A DNA stretch of 34,544 nt from an uncultured Lachnospiraceae bacterium (GCA_910587955.1 CAJUNN010000029.1:1-34544), one strand, 5' to 3'; counted from the stretch's first letter, positions 14,208-22,580 are shown. Numbers and translations: made by a program. Notes: generated from the letters alone by a model not told the origin.

Positions 14208-15410
14208 CTAAGCGGCAGCGGCGACAAAGATCTCACGCTTCACCGCAGCTTCCCCGTCCATTTTCTGGGCGTCCATACGCATAATCCCGCGCACCTCCAC
14301 AGAATCCGTACTCCAGGCATTGCCCCCGATATTCGTAGACGCCACTTCCAGGCTCTTTCCCATGAACAAGGTCATAAACAGCTTGAAATCACCCACGTAC
14401 AGGGGATAGTAGTCTCCTTTCGTGGCTCCTGCCGTGGTGACTTTCCGGTTGGGGAGTTCTGCGTCCGACAGAACCGTTACTCTGTGGGAACGGAAGATCA
14501 TGGGCTGTCCTGTAACCGGGTCCGGCTGGATCAAGGTCCGCCCGGTGGTATCCTCCAGGCCGCAAAGATAATCAAAGCCGCTCTGGTTGGTCAGGATCAC
14601 CGCCGTGTGGGAAATGGCCGGATCCAGGTCCTTGTTTAAAACCGAAGTCAGGGCTTTCACCTCTTTTCCCACAGTCAGGCTTTTCGCCACCAGGGTGTCC
14701 AGGCGGCTCAGGATCAGCTTGTTCTCCGTAATAATTCCCTTGCGCGCAAACCATCTGGCCAGATACGCTTCCAGGCCCGCCGTGTTGTCTGTCAGAAGTT
14801 CACTGGATACCGGCACGATCAGGCCGTACTTTTCCAAGGAGTAGGTCACTTTCGTGAACTTGGGCTGATCATCCTTCGGAATCTCTCCCATTTCATCCAC
14901 CTTGGTGAATCCCGCCGTGGGCTTTGCGTCAATGGCGCGCCAGCCGGTAGGAGTGGTCACAGTCTCCACCGTTACAAAATCGGAGAGAGCAACCAGCTGC
15001 CTCCGGCATTCGATGATCATGTTGTTGAAGGAAATGGGAACCAGAAAACCTCCGTCTGCTCCCGCGGGTGTTCCTCCGCTCTCGGTGAGCGCATTGTACA
15101 GGATCGCTACTCTTTCATTGTCCTTTCCGTTTTTCGGTGTAATCCCGTTGGTAATGGCATAGAAGAAAGCGTCCTTATACTCCTTGTCGTCCCTGTTAAC
15201 GGTTCCGCCGGTGACGCCAGGAATATGGGTAATCCCTCCGAACCGGTTCTGTTCGGCATCCAGAGCCTCCAGGGCCTGAATCTGGGCGTTCAGGTTCTCC
15301 ACCTCCTTCATTTTGGCATTGTACGCCTCCATGTCACCCTGGTTCAGGGCATTTTCCGCCGCATCCAGAATCTCCGCTCTCTCGTTTTTCAGTTCATAAA
15401 CCTTTTTCAT
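14208..15410 (-). CDS. Major capsid protein, HK97 fold
   Basis: 400 aa. Residues 1-60 are a coiled-coil delta domain (E-R-A-E-I-L-D-A-A-E-N-A-L-N-Q-G and more) that acts as scaffold and is cut off by the adjacent protease. The mature part starts near residue 100. It has E-S-G-G-T-P-A-G-A-D-G-G-F-L-V-P, then Y-S-L-E-K-Y-G-L-I-V-P-V-S-S-E-L-L, I-L-T-N-Q-S-G-F-D-Y-L, and Y-P-L-Y-V-G-D-F, all typical of HK97-type capsids. It ends in a short Ala-rich tail. ATG at 15410 lies 12 bases after the protease stop. Confidence 0.93.
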   Translation of the reverse strand: MKKVYELKNERAEILDAAENALNQGDMEAYNAKMKEVENLNAQIQALEALDAEQNRFGGITHIPGVTGGTVNRDDKEYKDAFFYAITNGITPKNGKDNERVAILYNALTESGGTPAGADGGFLVPISFNNMIIECRRQLVALSDFVTVETVTTPTGWRAIDAKPTAGFTKVDEMGEIPKDDQPKFTKVTYSLEKYGLIVPVSSELLTDNTAGLEAYLARWFARKGIITENKLILSRLDTLVAKSLTVGKEVKALTSVLNKDLDPAISHTAVILTNQSGFDYLCGLEDTTGRTLIQPDPVTGQPMIFRSHRVTVLSDAELPNRKVTTAGATKGDYYPLYVGDFKLFMTLFMGKSLEVASTNIGGNAWSTDSVEVRGIMRMDAQKMDGEAAVKREIFVAAAA

Positions 15411-15422
15411 CTCAGTCTCCTT

Positions 15423-16184
15423 TCAAAATCTCGCTCTTTCCAGCATTAATTTGTTTTTTAAGTATGAAAAATCAGCCGCATCCGTTTCGGAGGGCTGATC
15501 ATCAACTTCCTGCATGATCTCTTTTAACTTCTCTACAAAAATATCTTTAGGAATGCTGTTGTAGACCTGCCTTGCGCCTTTTAAGATTCCGTCCTGCACG
15601 GGCTCATCCACTTCCTCTTCATAGAGCATTCCGTCTGCAAATCCAAGCTCTACAGCCTTTCCTGCTGCCATCCAGGTTTCCTCATCCATCAGGCGCCCGA
15701 TTTCCTCCCTGCTTTTTCCCGTCTTTTTCTGGTAGGCGTTAACGATGGACTCCTTTACCTGGCTCAGAATCTCTATAGCCTTCTGCATGTCTTTGACTTC
15801 CCCTTCCACTTTCGTCCAGGGATTGTGTATCATCATAACGCCCACCGGGGCGATCAAAATCTTATCGGCCGCCATGGCCACCACGCTGGCCGCGGAAATC
15901 GCTGTATCCACTTTTGCCATAACGGTTCCGCCCCTCTTCCGATGCTCCATCAAAGCGGAGTAAATCACGCTTGCGGCGGCACAGGAACCTCCGGTGGAAT
16001 TGATCCACACCACCAGGTTTTTCCCTGCAGAGGCAATGGCCTTCTCAAGCCCCGTGGCGCTCCGGTCCGGTTTCTCTAACAGCCAGTCCCAAAATCCCTG
16101 TTCCATGCGGATCTCCCCGTCAATGCGCAGTTCCTCCTCCTCGGACTCCTCGTTTTTTACCATGTTCCAAAATTCCATGCTCAT
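15423..16184 (-). CDS. Head maturation protease, ClpP-like serine protease
   Basis: 253 aa with a ClpP fold signature. I-N-S-T-G-G-S (61-67) matches the I-N-S-P-G-G oxyanion region. The nucleophile is Ser100 in I-S-A-A-S, and the base is His120 in V-M-M-I-H-N-P-W. A C-terminal helix-rich extension (about 190-253) is common in phage forms. It processes the capsid delta domain during head maturation. Start and portal stop overlap by four bases. Gene order portal, protease, capsid is the standard HK97 arrangement. Confidence 0.92.
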   Translation of the reverse strand: MSMEFWNMVKNEESEEEELRIDGEIRMEQGFWDWLLEKPDRSATGLEKAIASAGKNLVVWINSTGGSCAAASVIYSALMEHRKRGGTVMAKVDTAISAASVVAMAADKILIAPVGVMMIHNPWTKVEGEVKDMQKAIEILSQVKESIVNAYQKKTGKSREEIGRLMDEETWMAAGKAVELGFADGMLYEEEVDEPVQDGILKGARQVYNSIPKDIFVEKLKEIMQEVDDQPSETDAADFSYLKNKLMLERARF

Positions 16185-17398
16185 CCTCCTTTTCCCGCCC
16201 GGTTGCGGTTGATGCTTAATTCTTCAAACAATTCCAGAGGCACATAATTTAAACTCGCATACCGGCTCTTTCCCCCGGGAACGGCCGGCCTGTCCTCCAG
16301 GTCCATAATATCATCCACCGAATAAGCTCCAATCTCCCGCATGGTCCGGTACCATGCCCCTCTGGATGTAAAGTCCCCCCGCAGCTCCGCCATCATATTC
16401 CTGCGGATCTCCAGCCCCTGCTTTTGTTCCTTCTCAAACAGCAGCTTATAGGTGTCCTCCTCCTCATACTGGGTCACGATTGGGTGCAGAGTTCCCACCA
16501 CATACTCAATTCCATTCTGCTCATTGGAATTGTAGGTCTGCTTGCCGGCATTGATTTTATACAGAGGAACCCCAAAAAACCTTGCAATATCCTCTACCGA
16601 TACGGCTTTGCTCTCCACGAACTGGGTGTCCTTGTTGCTCATGGAAATCTGCTTATAGTCAATCCCCAGATCCAACACGGCTATCCGGAAGGCATTATCT
16701 ACTCCCTCGTGTATCTTGTTCCATTCTTCGCGTATCTTATCTTTGGCCGATTTATCCATATGGTCATCCGTCTTTAAAATTCCCACCGGACGGGCATTTC
16801 TGGTATAAAATCCGTTTTCATACTTCTGGGCCGCCTTTGACGTGTCAATCACTTCCTGGGCCCGGCTCAACACAGAAATTCCATTGATTCCGTCTTCGGT
16901 ATACGCTTTGTAATGGAGCATATCGAAATTCCCCAGCTTCCGCAGCTCCCCAGTCCCGGGATTGGTCACCAGATACCACAGTTTTCCAGTCTCATCCAGC
17001 CAAGGCGCCACATAATTGTAGTGAAGGGGGATCAGCTCCTCCACCCTGGAAGTATTGGGATTCCGCATAATGAGTACATAGCCGTTCCCGCCCATCAGGC
17101 GGTTGGCTTCCACCAGCTTCTTATAGACAGCCGGCGTCATGGCTTCATTGGGACGGACAGAAAGAAGGCGGAGCAGACGATGTTCCACATGTTCCTTTGT
17201 CTTCGCGTTCATAACAAAGACCGGGAGCTTTGACATGGAATTGCACAGGCATTCCACGCAGGCGTTAACCGCCGATATTTTCATCGCCCCCTGCCGTCCG
17301 GTTCCCCGCGTCACCCCCTGCACCCAATCCTCGGGGTTTTCCAAAGTAATTGTCTGGCGCACCTCATTCCTGGGGGCCATTGCCCGGTTCAGTATCAT
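16181..17398 (-). CDS. Portal protein, HK97 family
   Basis: 405 aa. Typical phrases: S-A-V-N-A-C-V-E-C-L-C-N-S-M-S-K-L-P (about 42-60), R-P-N-E-A-M-T (85-92), M-G-G-N-G-Y-V-L-I (~108-116), L-R-K-L-G-N-F-D-M-L-H-Y-K (~150-165), V-S-V-E-D-I-A-R-F-F-G-V-P-L-Y (~270-285). It forms the dodecameric portal for DNA packaging. Upstream stop (17395) overlaps its start. Length matches the family. Confidence 0.93.
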   Translation of the reverse strand: MILNRAMAPRNEVRQTITLENPEDWVQGVTRGTGRQGAMKISAVNACVECLCNSMSKLPVFVMNAKTKEHVEHRLLRLLSVRPNEAMTPAVYKKLVEANRLMGGNGYVLIMRNPNTSRVEELIPLHYNYVAPWLDETGKLWYLVTNPGTGELRKLGNFDMLHYKAYTEDGINGISVLSRAQEVIDTSKAAQKYENGFYTRNARPVGILKTDDHMDKSAKDKIREEWNKIHEGVDNAFRIAVLDLGIDYKQISMSNKDTQFVESKAVSVEDIARFFGVPLYKINAGKQTYNSNEQNGIEYVVGTLHPIVTQYEEEDTYKLLFEKEQKQGLEIRRNMMAELRGDFTSRGAWYRTMREIGAYSVDDIMDLEDRPAVPGGKSRYASLNYVPLELFEELSINRNRAGKGG

Positions 17399-17598
17399 TG
17401 TCCTTCACCTGCCATTCCCCGGCTCCAGAGTACAGCCGTAATCAGCAGAAACACTCCCGCTGTAATCCAGCCCGCCGGAATATAGATCTGATATACTCCA
17501 TACGTCACCAAAGAAGCTCCCGCCGCGGCCAGCCAGTCCTCCACGGTGCGCTGCAACGCCTTCTTAAAGCCCCCAATCCTCTGACAAAATTTTTTCAC
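17395..17598 (-). CDS. Small TM protein between terminase and portal
   Basis: 67 aa: a basic N-terminus, then one or two hydrophobic segments (about 23-58), with Y-I-P-A-G-W-I-T-A-G-V-F-L-L-I-T-A-V-L. It starts inside the end of terminase (35-base overlap) and ends on the portal start, so it is part of the packaging operon. Small membrane proteins at this place are common in Lachnospiraceae phages; their role is unknown. The coupling suggests a function during DNA entry or packaging, but that is speculation. Confidence 0.65.
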   Translation of the reverse strand: MKKFCQRIGGFKKALQRTVEDWLAAAGASLVTYGVYQIYIPAGWITAGVFLLITAVLWSRGMAGEGQ

Positions 17599-19159
17599 TA
17601 ATATCCTCCACTCCTTCCTCTTTGATCATGGCGGCAGCCATGGCATTGATCCATGCCACCGTAATGTCAATCCGGCCCACGGACTTATTTTTCATAGGCT
17701 TCATGTTTTCATTTCCGTCAACGGCCGCCCGCACATTACCAAAGCACCATCTGGCGCATGGATTTTCTTCATGCTCCATCTGGTGCTTCCGCAAAAGTTT
17801 CTCTATCATTTTCATAGCCGGGGACATATTTTTCATATCCTGCGAAATCTCCGCCACTTCAATTTCCCGTTTCATAACGTTCTGCGTCATCATCCGGGAC
17901 AAATAGGGATCTACCCCCAGCAGCCGCATGTCATACAGGTCCACTGCCTCATAAATATCATCCTCAATAAAATCAAAGTCAATGCAGTCTCCCCTTGTGG
18001 CCGCCACATAGCCATCTTTCACCCATCGTTCAAAGTCCACATGGTCACGCCGGGAACGCTCCTGCATCTTCTCGTCCGTAATCCATGCCTGAAACAGCAC
18101 ATACCACTTTCCCAGCCCTTCCTGGGGAGGAAACAGAAGGACAAATGCCGATAGGTCCGTAGTCGAAGACAAGTCCAGGCCTCCATAACAGCGTTTTCCC
18201 AGAAGCTCCGGCCTCTCTGCCTGACTCTTATCATAAAGTTTTAAAGGCAGCCATCCCACCGCTTTCACGCTGATCCACTGGTTTAAGCGGAGCCAGCGGA
18301 ACAGGCGCTCCGCATACTCGGACTGCTTGGCATCTAGCGCTTCCTGACGGAGAGTGTCCAGTTCTATGGTTTCTCCCAGGGAGGGATTGCATTCATACCA
18401 AAGCTGCTCATCAAAGATGTCTGCCTTCTCAATCCGCTGCTCATCCGCCCCCAGCCCGTAGATAATGGGAAGCCACACGGGATTATCGTAATTCCCTTCC
18501 GTATTCCCTTTCCGGTACTCCTGTATGGACCAGGCTTTTGCATGTACTTCCCAGCCGATGGAAGACCGGTCTGGATCGTCTCCCGCTGTAGTGAGGACAA
18601 TCCAGACCGGCTGGAACCTGGCTGAACCGGATCCGAAGGTGAGAATATCCCACAATTCCCGGTTAGGCTGAGCGTGAAGCTCATCAAAAATCACGCAGGA
18701 CGGCTTGTACCCGTGCTTGCTGTACGCCTCGGAGGACATGACCCGCATAAATGTTCCGGTCACCGTGTCCCGGATAATTTTCTGGCTTTCTATCACTTTC
18801 GCACGCTTCTTTAGGCTTTTACACTGCTCCAGCATCCCAAGTGCCGCACTGAATACGATCCCAGCGTTATCCTTATCCGCCGCGACAATATAGACTTCCC
18901 CATACATCTCCCCGTCGCCGAAGGTATGATACAGCCCCAGACCTGCAGCCAGCTCTGACTTCCCGTTTTTCTTGGGTATCTCCAGATACAGATACTGGTA
19001 CTGCCTGGCTTCACTCTCTTTTACAGTTCCGTAAAACTCCAGAAGGGCTTCCCTCTGCCAGGAAAGCAGTGTAAAGGGCACTCCATACCATTTTCCGTCC
19101 ACATGCTTTAAGCACTGGATAAAATCAATTACAAACTCCGCCCGTTCTTCACTGTACAC
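17564..19159 (-). CDS. terL: Terminase large subunit
   Basis: 531 aa. The ATPase Walker A is I-P-K-K-N-G-K-S (61-68), Walker B is V-I-F-D-E (156-160), and the coupling motif is T-T-A-G (190-193). The nuclease half has the expected acidic positions: G-G-L-D-L-S-S-T-T-D, L-L-G-V-D-P-Y and G-R-I-D-I-T-V-A. It drives DNA packaging with the small subunit and portal. The start is GTG at 19159, embedded in the last codons of the small subunit gene. The family resembles the HK97/P27-partner type. Confidence 0.95.
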   Translation of the reverse strand: MYSEERAEFVIDFIQCLKHVDGKWYGVPFTLLSWQREALLEFYGTVKESEARQYQYLYLEIPKKNGKSELAAGLGLYHTFGDGEMYGEVYIVAADKDNAGIVFSAALGMLEQCKSLKKRAKVIESQKIIRDTVTGTFMRVMSSEAYSKHGYKPSCVIFDELHAQPNRELWDILTFGSGSARFQPVWIVLTTAGDDPDRSSIGWEVHAKAWSIQEYRKGNTEGNYDNPVWLPIIYGLGADEQRIEKADIFDEQLWYECNPSLGETIELDTLRQEALDAKQSEYAERLFRWLRLNQWISVKAVGWLPLKLYDKSQAERPELLGKRCYGGLDLSSTTDLSAFVLLFPPQEGLGKWYVLFQAWITDEKMQERSRRDHVDFERWVKDGYVAATRGDCIDFDFIEDDIYEAVDLYDMRLLGVDPYLSRMMTQNVMKREIEVAEISQDMKNMSPAMKMIEKLLRKHQMEHEENPCARWCFGNVRAAVDGNENMKPMKNKSVGRIDITVAWINAMAAAMIKEEGVEDISEKILSEDWGL

Positions 19160-19733
19160 GCTGGCGCTTTTTCAGGAGGGCCGTCATGGGATCGTCCTCC
19201 TCCTCGTCCTTTTCTTTTTTGGGTATGGAGCGCAGGGCAGCGGCAATGGTCATAACATTTTCTTTCTCAATATCCAGCAGCATTTTTCTTTTTGCCTGAA
19301 TCTGCTTGTCGCAGTTCAGCATAGACGCGCTCATCCGCGCCATCTCACGGGAGAAATCCAGCAAAAGCCCTGCTTTCTTATCCGGATCCATGTCTCCTGT
19401 AATCTCCCGGAACGATTCCCGCAGCTCTAAGGTCATCTGATAGAACTCTTCGCGCCGCTCCTCCAGCTGCTTGCACTCGGCCTGAATCATGCAAAAACGG
19501 TTGATAACCGGCTCATAAATGGCGTCATTTTTCTCAATTTTCGTCAATAATTTTTCAATTCTCAAAAATTCCTTGTGAGCTGCCGGTTCGGCGCGGACCT
19601 CGGGCCTCTCTTTGAGTTTAACCCCAGACAAAAGGCTTTCTTCCGCCTGTTTCCGCTCTTTCATCTCTTCTTTGGTCCGGTGGCTCCTGCCCTCCATCTG
19701 AATGACGGCATAGGGCTTTGGCGGCGTCGGCAT
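19149..19733 (-). CDS. terS: Terminase small subunit (P27-like)
   Basis: 194 aa, basic N-terminus (M-P-T-P-P-K-P-Y-A-V) with R-S-H-R-T-K-E-E-M-K-E-R-K, then helices (L-L-T-K-I-E-K-N-D-A-I-Y-E-P-V-I-N-R-F) and an acidic stretch (~170-180). This is the P27-type small terminase layout and its place directly before the large subunit supports it. It would recognise the packaging site. ATG at 19733 follows GGAAGGAGGTAGAGCC. Confidence 0.8.
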   Translation of the reverse strand: MPTPPKPYAVIQMEGRSHRTKEEMKERKQAEESLLSGVKLKERPEVRAEPAAHKEFLRIEKLLTKIEKNDAIYEPVINRFCMIQAECKQLEERREEFYQMTLELRESFREITGDMDPDKKAGLLLDFSREMARMSASMLNCDKQIQAKRKMLLDIEKENVMTIAAALRSIPKKEKDEEEDDPMTALLKKRQRVQ

Positions 19734-19831
19734 ACGGCTCTACCTCCTTCCTTTTTTGTAAAAAGCTGATGTGGGAATTTTTTTCGCGTCTAAGAGGGGG
19801 CAACGGTCTCCGGGGATCGTTTCAAAACTTT

Positions 19832-20209
19832 TTAACCCCGGGGGGACCTTCCAAATCCTCCGTCTTCCCTGGCTGTCTTGGCGGAATGACAGGAATGGCA
19901 AAGTCCCTGCCAGTTCTTTCTATCCCAAAACAGTTTCTTGTCTCCTTTATGCGACTTGATATGATCTACCTCAACAGCCGGCGTCCGTCGTCCTGCTGCC
20001 AAGCAGGACACACACCATGGATGGGAAGCCAGGTACTGCTTGCTCTCCTGCCTCCACTTCTTTCCATAGCCGCGCCTGGCTGCTGATTCTCTGTTGTCCT
20101 GCTGCCGCCGGCTCTGCCTCTGGTGCTGTGCTATGTGCTTGTCACAGTAGCTTTGCCTGGTGAGGGTGCAGCAGCCTGGGTGGCGGCAGGGGCTTAGGGG
20201 TTTGTTCAT
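19832..20209 (-). CDS. HNH endonuclease next to terminase
   Basis: 125 aa from ATG 20209 (an upstream in-frame ATG lacks a ribosome site). The HNH motif is V-D-H-I (81-84), with Asn99 and L-C-H-S-C-H (103-108). Zinc cysteines are C66-x-x-C69 and C104-x-x-C107, and an extra Cys/His cluster lies at residues 8-25. HNH proteins beside terminase are required for packaging-linked DNA cleavage in HK97-like phages. Downstream, about 100 bases separate it from the small subunit gene. To its right the gene order is interrupted by an IS110 remnant and accessory genes. Confidence 0.9.
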   Translation of the reverse strand: MNKPLSPCRHPGCCTLTRQSYCDKHIAQHQRQSRRQQDNRESAARRGYGKKWRQESKQYLASHPWCVSCLAAGRRTPAVEVDHIKSHKGDKKLFWDRKNWQGLCHSCHSAKTAREDGGFGRSPRG

Positions 20210-20292
20210 GGCTATAATCCACCTTTCTGCGAAAGGCACCGATGGGGTCATGAAACCCGCTGCCGGCAGACTTCCGCTTCCTGTTTTTTTGT

Positions 20293-20519
20293 TATAATTC
20301 TCCTATAGGATGCTGGCATACTACAGAACCCGTGGAGGTGAGTGGTGGGGCTGTATAGCGGCAACCCCGTATGGCTATATGGTGTCGGCCGTCCGTTAAG
20401 GCATCAATGAATGGCGTAAAACCGTAACCCGTAAACTTATCTCTTCCGAAGTTGACTCGATTTCGCCGGATGGCCAGTCCCTGCCAGCCCTTTAAATATT
20501 TCTATAGGAGGTGCTTTTA
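20293..20519 (+). ncRNA. IS110-type bridge-RNA-like leader
   Basis: Between a -10 box (TATAAT at 20293-20298, extended TG) and a truncated IS110 transposase lies a 220-base non-coding stretch. It has a hairpin with GGGG/CCCC arms (20347-20368) and a long-range stem (20387-20395 pairing with 20467-20475, one G-T) that closes a large loop. In IS110 elements this position encodes the bridge RNA that pairs with target and donor DNA. Boundaries and loops are inferred; the transposase adjacency is seen. Confidence 0.5.
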
Positions 20520-20735
20520 TTGTCATTTAAAATCTTTCGTAAAAACTGTTGCGGCCTTGATGTCCATAAAACATGGATTTGTGAAAGGTTTGTTTGCTAT
20601 ACTCTTTTTTATTGGCAGACCGCTACTTCTTTGTTTCAAACTTCTCCTTATAAAAAAGAGATACCCGAAAGCATCTCTTATACAAAACATATTTATAGTT
20701 CTAACATTCCTTTTTCTCCCGTCTTATCCTTCTGA
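20520..20735 (+). pseudogene. Truncated IS110 transposase (N-terminus only)
   Basis: TTG at 20520, 8 bases after AGGAGG, starts MSFKIFRKNCCGLDVHKTWI. C-C-G-L-D-V-H-K is the hallmark N-terminus of IS110 transposases and holds the first Asp of the DEDD site. After about 22 residues the match ends, and the remaining ~50 residues are unrelated. No C-terminal Ser-containing domain follows in any frame. The element is a 5' relic left by deletion. It is flanked by the phage HNH gene and a toxin-antitoxin operon. Confidence 0.75.
20650..20679 (-). terminator. Terminator facing the toxin-antitoxin operon
   Basis: Arms AAGAGAT (20656-20662) and ATCTCTT (20673-20679), loop 10, with a minus-strand run of Ts after the stem. 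It would end leftward transcripts from the toxin operon. Confidence 0.6.
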
Positions 20736-20739
20736 TCCT

Positions 20740-21150
20740 TGACATAGGCGATCCTCTAGGCCGCCCATGGCTCCGCTTCCTAAATTTCTATGCTATCATA
20801 ATAACACATTATGGAGTGCCCTTTCGTTCCTTTTTTTATTTTTTTATTTCCAACCTCAAATTTGTAACGAAATCATAAAAAAATTTTCATTTTTATCGGG
20901 GAAAATACTGGGCCTTCCCCACCCCGCATATGGGGGGGACATAGGAGTACCTTAGGCCCATTCTGGCCGCTTCTTGCCCTGCTGCCCTATGCGCTTAATT
21001 CTGTATATAACAAAAGGCAGCGCCTTATATAGTAATAGGCTCCGCCTTATGTGTCTCTATGGTTATATGTTAACTATAAGTTCAACTCTCTTTTCTTGGC
21101 TATGTGGCAAACACAGGTATACATTTGGATGCTGCATCCTGCTGCCTTCT
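20740..21150. other. Intergenic region without recognised gene
   Basis: About 410 bases between the IS110 relic and the toxin gene. It contains A/T-rich tracts, a run of seven Gs near 20932, and two imperfect direct copies of GGC(A/T)(G/C)CGCCTTAT near 21018 and 21042. No ORF with a ribosome site or clear promoter was found. It may include lost IS110 3' sequence. Confidence 0.4.
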
Positions 21151-21423
21151 CTATTCCCTAAACAAATCCGAATGTGTCCCTGTTCTGTACAGCACTAATT
21201 CGCAACCCTCTACACGATATATAAGCAACCAATCCGGCAGTATATGACATTCTCTTTTGTTTGTGTAATTCCCCGTCAAGTTATGGTCTTTATTCTTTTT
21301 TGGCAATGCTTCAGGAACCGCCAATATATCAATAACTGCTCGAAGCAATTCCATGTTATATCCGCGTTTCTTGCACAATTTATAGTCTTTCTTGAACTGC
21401 CCTGTAAAGCTGACCTGTAACAT
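21151..21423 (-). CDS. YafQ/RelE-type mRNA interferase toxin
   Basis: 90 aa, the usual length for YafQ. Signature residues are present: H-N-L-T-G (47-51), E-C-H-I-L-P-D-W-L-L-I-Y (58-69, with His60 and Asp64), and T-G-T-H-S-D-L-F (81-88, with His84 and Phe88). These match the catalytic set of YafQ, which cuts mRNA on the ribosome. Directly preceded (2-base gap) by an antitoxin gene. It may stabilise the prophage or act against other phages. Confidence 0.88.
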   Translation of the reverse strand: MLQVSFTGQFKKDYKLCKKRGYNMELLRAVIDILAVPEALPKKNKDHNLTGNYTNKRECHILPDWLLIYRVEGCELVLYRTGTHSDLFRE

Positions 21424-21425
21424 CT

Positions 21426-21647
21426 TTAAGCCTCCAAATCTGCAAACAAATCTTTTGTGCTGGTGTATCTCTGCCCGCTTCCCTCTGCAAGCATTTTATC
21501 ACCTTCGGCAAATGCAGCTATTGTTTCAGCGTTTGGTTCATTCGCTCCGGCTCCTGCAATGATCCCTTGCATATATGCGATTACACAATCAATTTTAAAC
21601 TCCGGGACATCATTCAACAACTGTATTGCCTGTTCTCTCTCACTCAT
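21426..21647 (-). CDS. RelB/DinJ-like antitoxin
   Basis: 73 aa; M-S-E-R-E-Q-A-I-Q-L-L-N-D-V-P-E-F-K-I-D at the N-terminus and a Y-T-S-T-K-D-L-F-A-D-L-E-A C-terminus, the type of helix that wraps RelE-family toxins. It lacks an obvious DNA-binding domain; the upstream RHH gene (21644-21853) overlaps its start by four bases and may supply DNA binding. It probably neutralises the YafQ-like toxin. Confidence 0.75.
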   Translation of the reverse strand: MSEREQAIQLLNDVPEFKIDCVIAYMQGIIAGAGANEPNAETIAAFAEGDKMLAEGSGQRYTSTKDLFADLEA

Positions 21648-21853
21648 GCTTTTCTTTCCTCTCTTTCTATTTTTTCATCAGCAGCAGAAATAAAAAATTG
21701 TGCCATACTCAAACCTGCAGCGGCAGCGGCAGCAACATATTTTTGCTTTTCGCCTTTTCTTATCCGAAAGTTTATTTGTTCCAATTTTTCCCGTTGATAT
21801 TTCTGTGTTGCTCTATTTTGCGCCTCTGTATACCTGCTTTTTTTATCCTCCAC
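21644..21853 (-). CDS. Ribbon-helix-helix regulator of the toxin operon
   Basis: 69 aa from GTG 21853 (GGAGG seven bases before). Residues ~20-60 give L-E-Q-I-N-F-R-I-R-K-G-E-K then a helix with K-Y-V-A-A-A-A-A-A-G and L-S-M-A-Q-F-F, an RHH pattern. Its promoter has the operator repeat CTAGCAATA over the -35 box. In this three-gene operon the DNA-binding role is split from the antitoxin, a less common arrangement. The RHH alone could also be a separate regulator. Confidence 0.65.
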   Translation of the reverse strand: MEDKKSRYTEAQNRATQKYQREKLEQINFRIRKGEKQKYVAAAAAAGLSMAQFFISAADEKIEREERKA

Positions 21854-21900
21854 TATCACACCTCCACATTTTATAAAGTCCATTTTAAATTTATAAAATA

Positions 21901-21929
21901 ATTATAGTACTAATATATATAACTAGCAA
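21901..21929 (-). promoter_or_regulatory. Promoter of the toxin operon with operator over -35
   Basis: Minus strand TTGCTA (21924-21929), 17-base spacer, TATAAT (21901-21906). The -35 lies within a CTAGCAATA copy (21923-21931). Confidence 0.65.
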
Positions 21930-21960
21930 TAGACAAGTTGCACAATTCTCTTTTCTATAT

Positions 21961-22004
21961 GGCTAGCAATATTTGGTTATTCTGTATATTGACTATTGCT
22001 AGCC
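21961..22004. repeat. Inverted GGCTAGCAATA repeat
   Basis: Perfect 11-base arms at 21961-21971 and 21994-22004 with a 22-base loop. With the copy at 21923 this makes three operator-like copies upstream of the RHH gene. On the plus strand it is followed by TTTTCGTGG, so it might also act as a weak terminator. Confidence 0.55.
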
Positions 22005-22028
22005 TTTTCGTGGTTTTTGGTATATGAA

Positions 22029-22051
22029 AGGCACCCTATAATAAGGCGCCT
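22029..22051 (-). terminator. Terminator after NYN gene
   Basis: Arms AGGCACC (22029-22035) and GGCGCCT (22045-22051), loop 9, followed on the minus strand by TTTC. Confidence 0.45.
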
Positions 22052-22067
22052 CCGCATACTTTAAATT

Positions 22068-22580
22068 CTATTTTTTTTCTTTAAGTATTTTATCCTTTAT
22101 ATCCTCAAAACGGATATAGTGCTTTCCCGCGACAGCTCGTAATTCCTTTGCAATATAACCATCAGCAGCAATTACGAGAAATTTTTTCCCTCTTGCTTTT
22201 AATAATTGTAAAGCTCTTTCAAAATCTCCATCCCCGCTGATTAATACAGCTAAATCATAATTCTCTATTGTATTAAACATATCAAGAACAATTTCTATGT
22301 CCAAATTAGCTTTCCGCTTAGTCTGCCCTGTTGCTGTATCATATATTGTTTTTATTGGTTTGGATACTAATGCGTATCCCATATTAGGGAGCGCTTCTAA
22401 AAATGCTTTTTGTCCCATTTCTGGGGGCGCATCTTGTCCAATATAATAATACGCATCCTCTATATTCCCATATTCTGTCTCAATATAATCTAAAATCTTT
22501 TTAGGATCTGCAAACCACTTCAAACCATCCTTTTGCATAAAGAAAAAATTGGCTCCATCTAAAAATACAGCTACTCTCAT
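22068..22580 (-). CDS. NYN/PIN-like RNase (LabA/DUF88)
   Basis: 170 aa from ATG 22580 after GGGAGGATATAAAGCA; a longer upstream frame lacks a site. The NYN signature is F-L-D-G-A-N-F (6-12, Asp8), then D-I-E-I (94-97), V-L-D (98-100), and I-S-G-D-G-D-F (114-120, Asp117 and Asp119). Acidic residues of this arrangement bind metal and cut RNA. The gene has its own promoter and terminator, so it is an accessory unit between the toxin operon and ArpU. A defence or RNA-decay role is possible. Confidence 0.85.
   Translation of the reverse strand: MRVAVFLDGANFFFMQKDGLKWFADPKKILDYIETEYGNIEDAYYYIGQDAPPEMGQKAFLEALPNMGYALVSKPIKTIYDTATGQTKRKANLDIEIVLDMFNTIENYDLAVLISGDGDFERALQLLKARGKKFLVIAADGYIAKELRAVAGKHYIRFEDIKDKILKEKK

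Noticed and set aside
20925..20945. Run of seven Gs near CATATG as a regulatory site
   Set aside because: Single homopolymer without partner repeat or nearby gene start.
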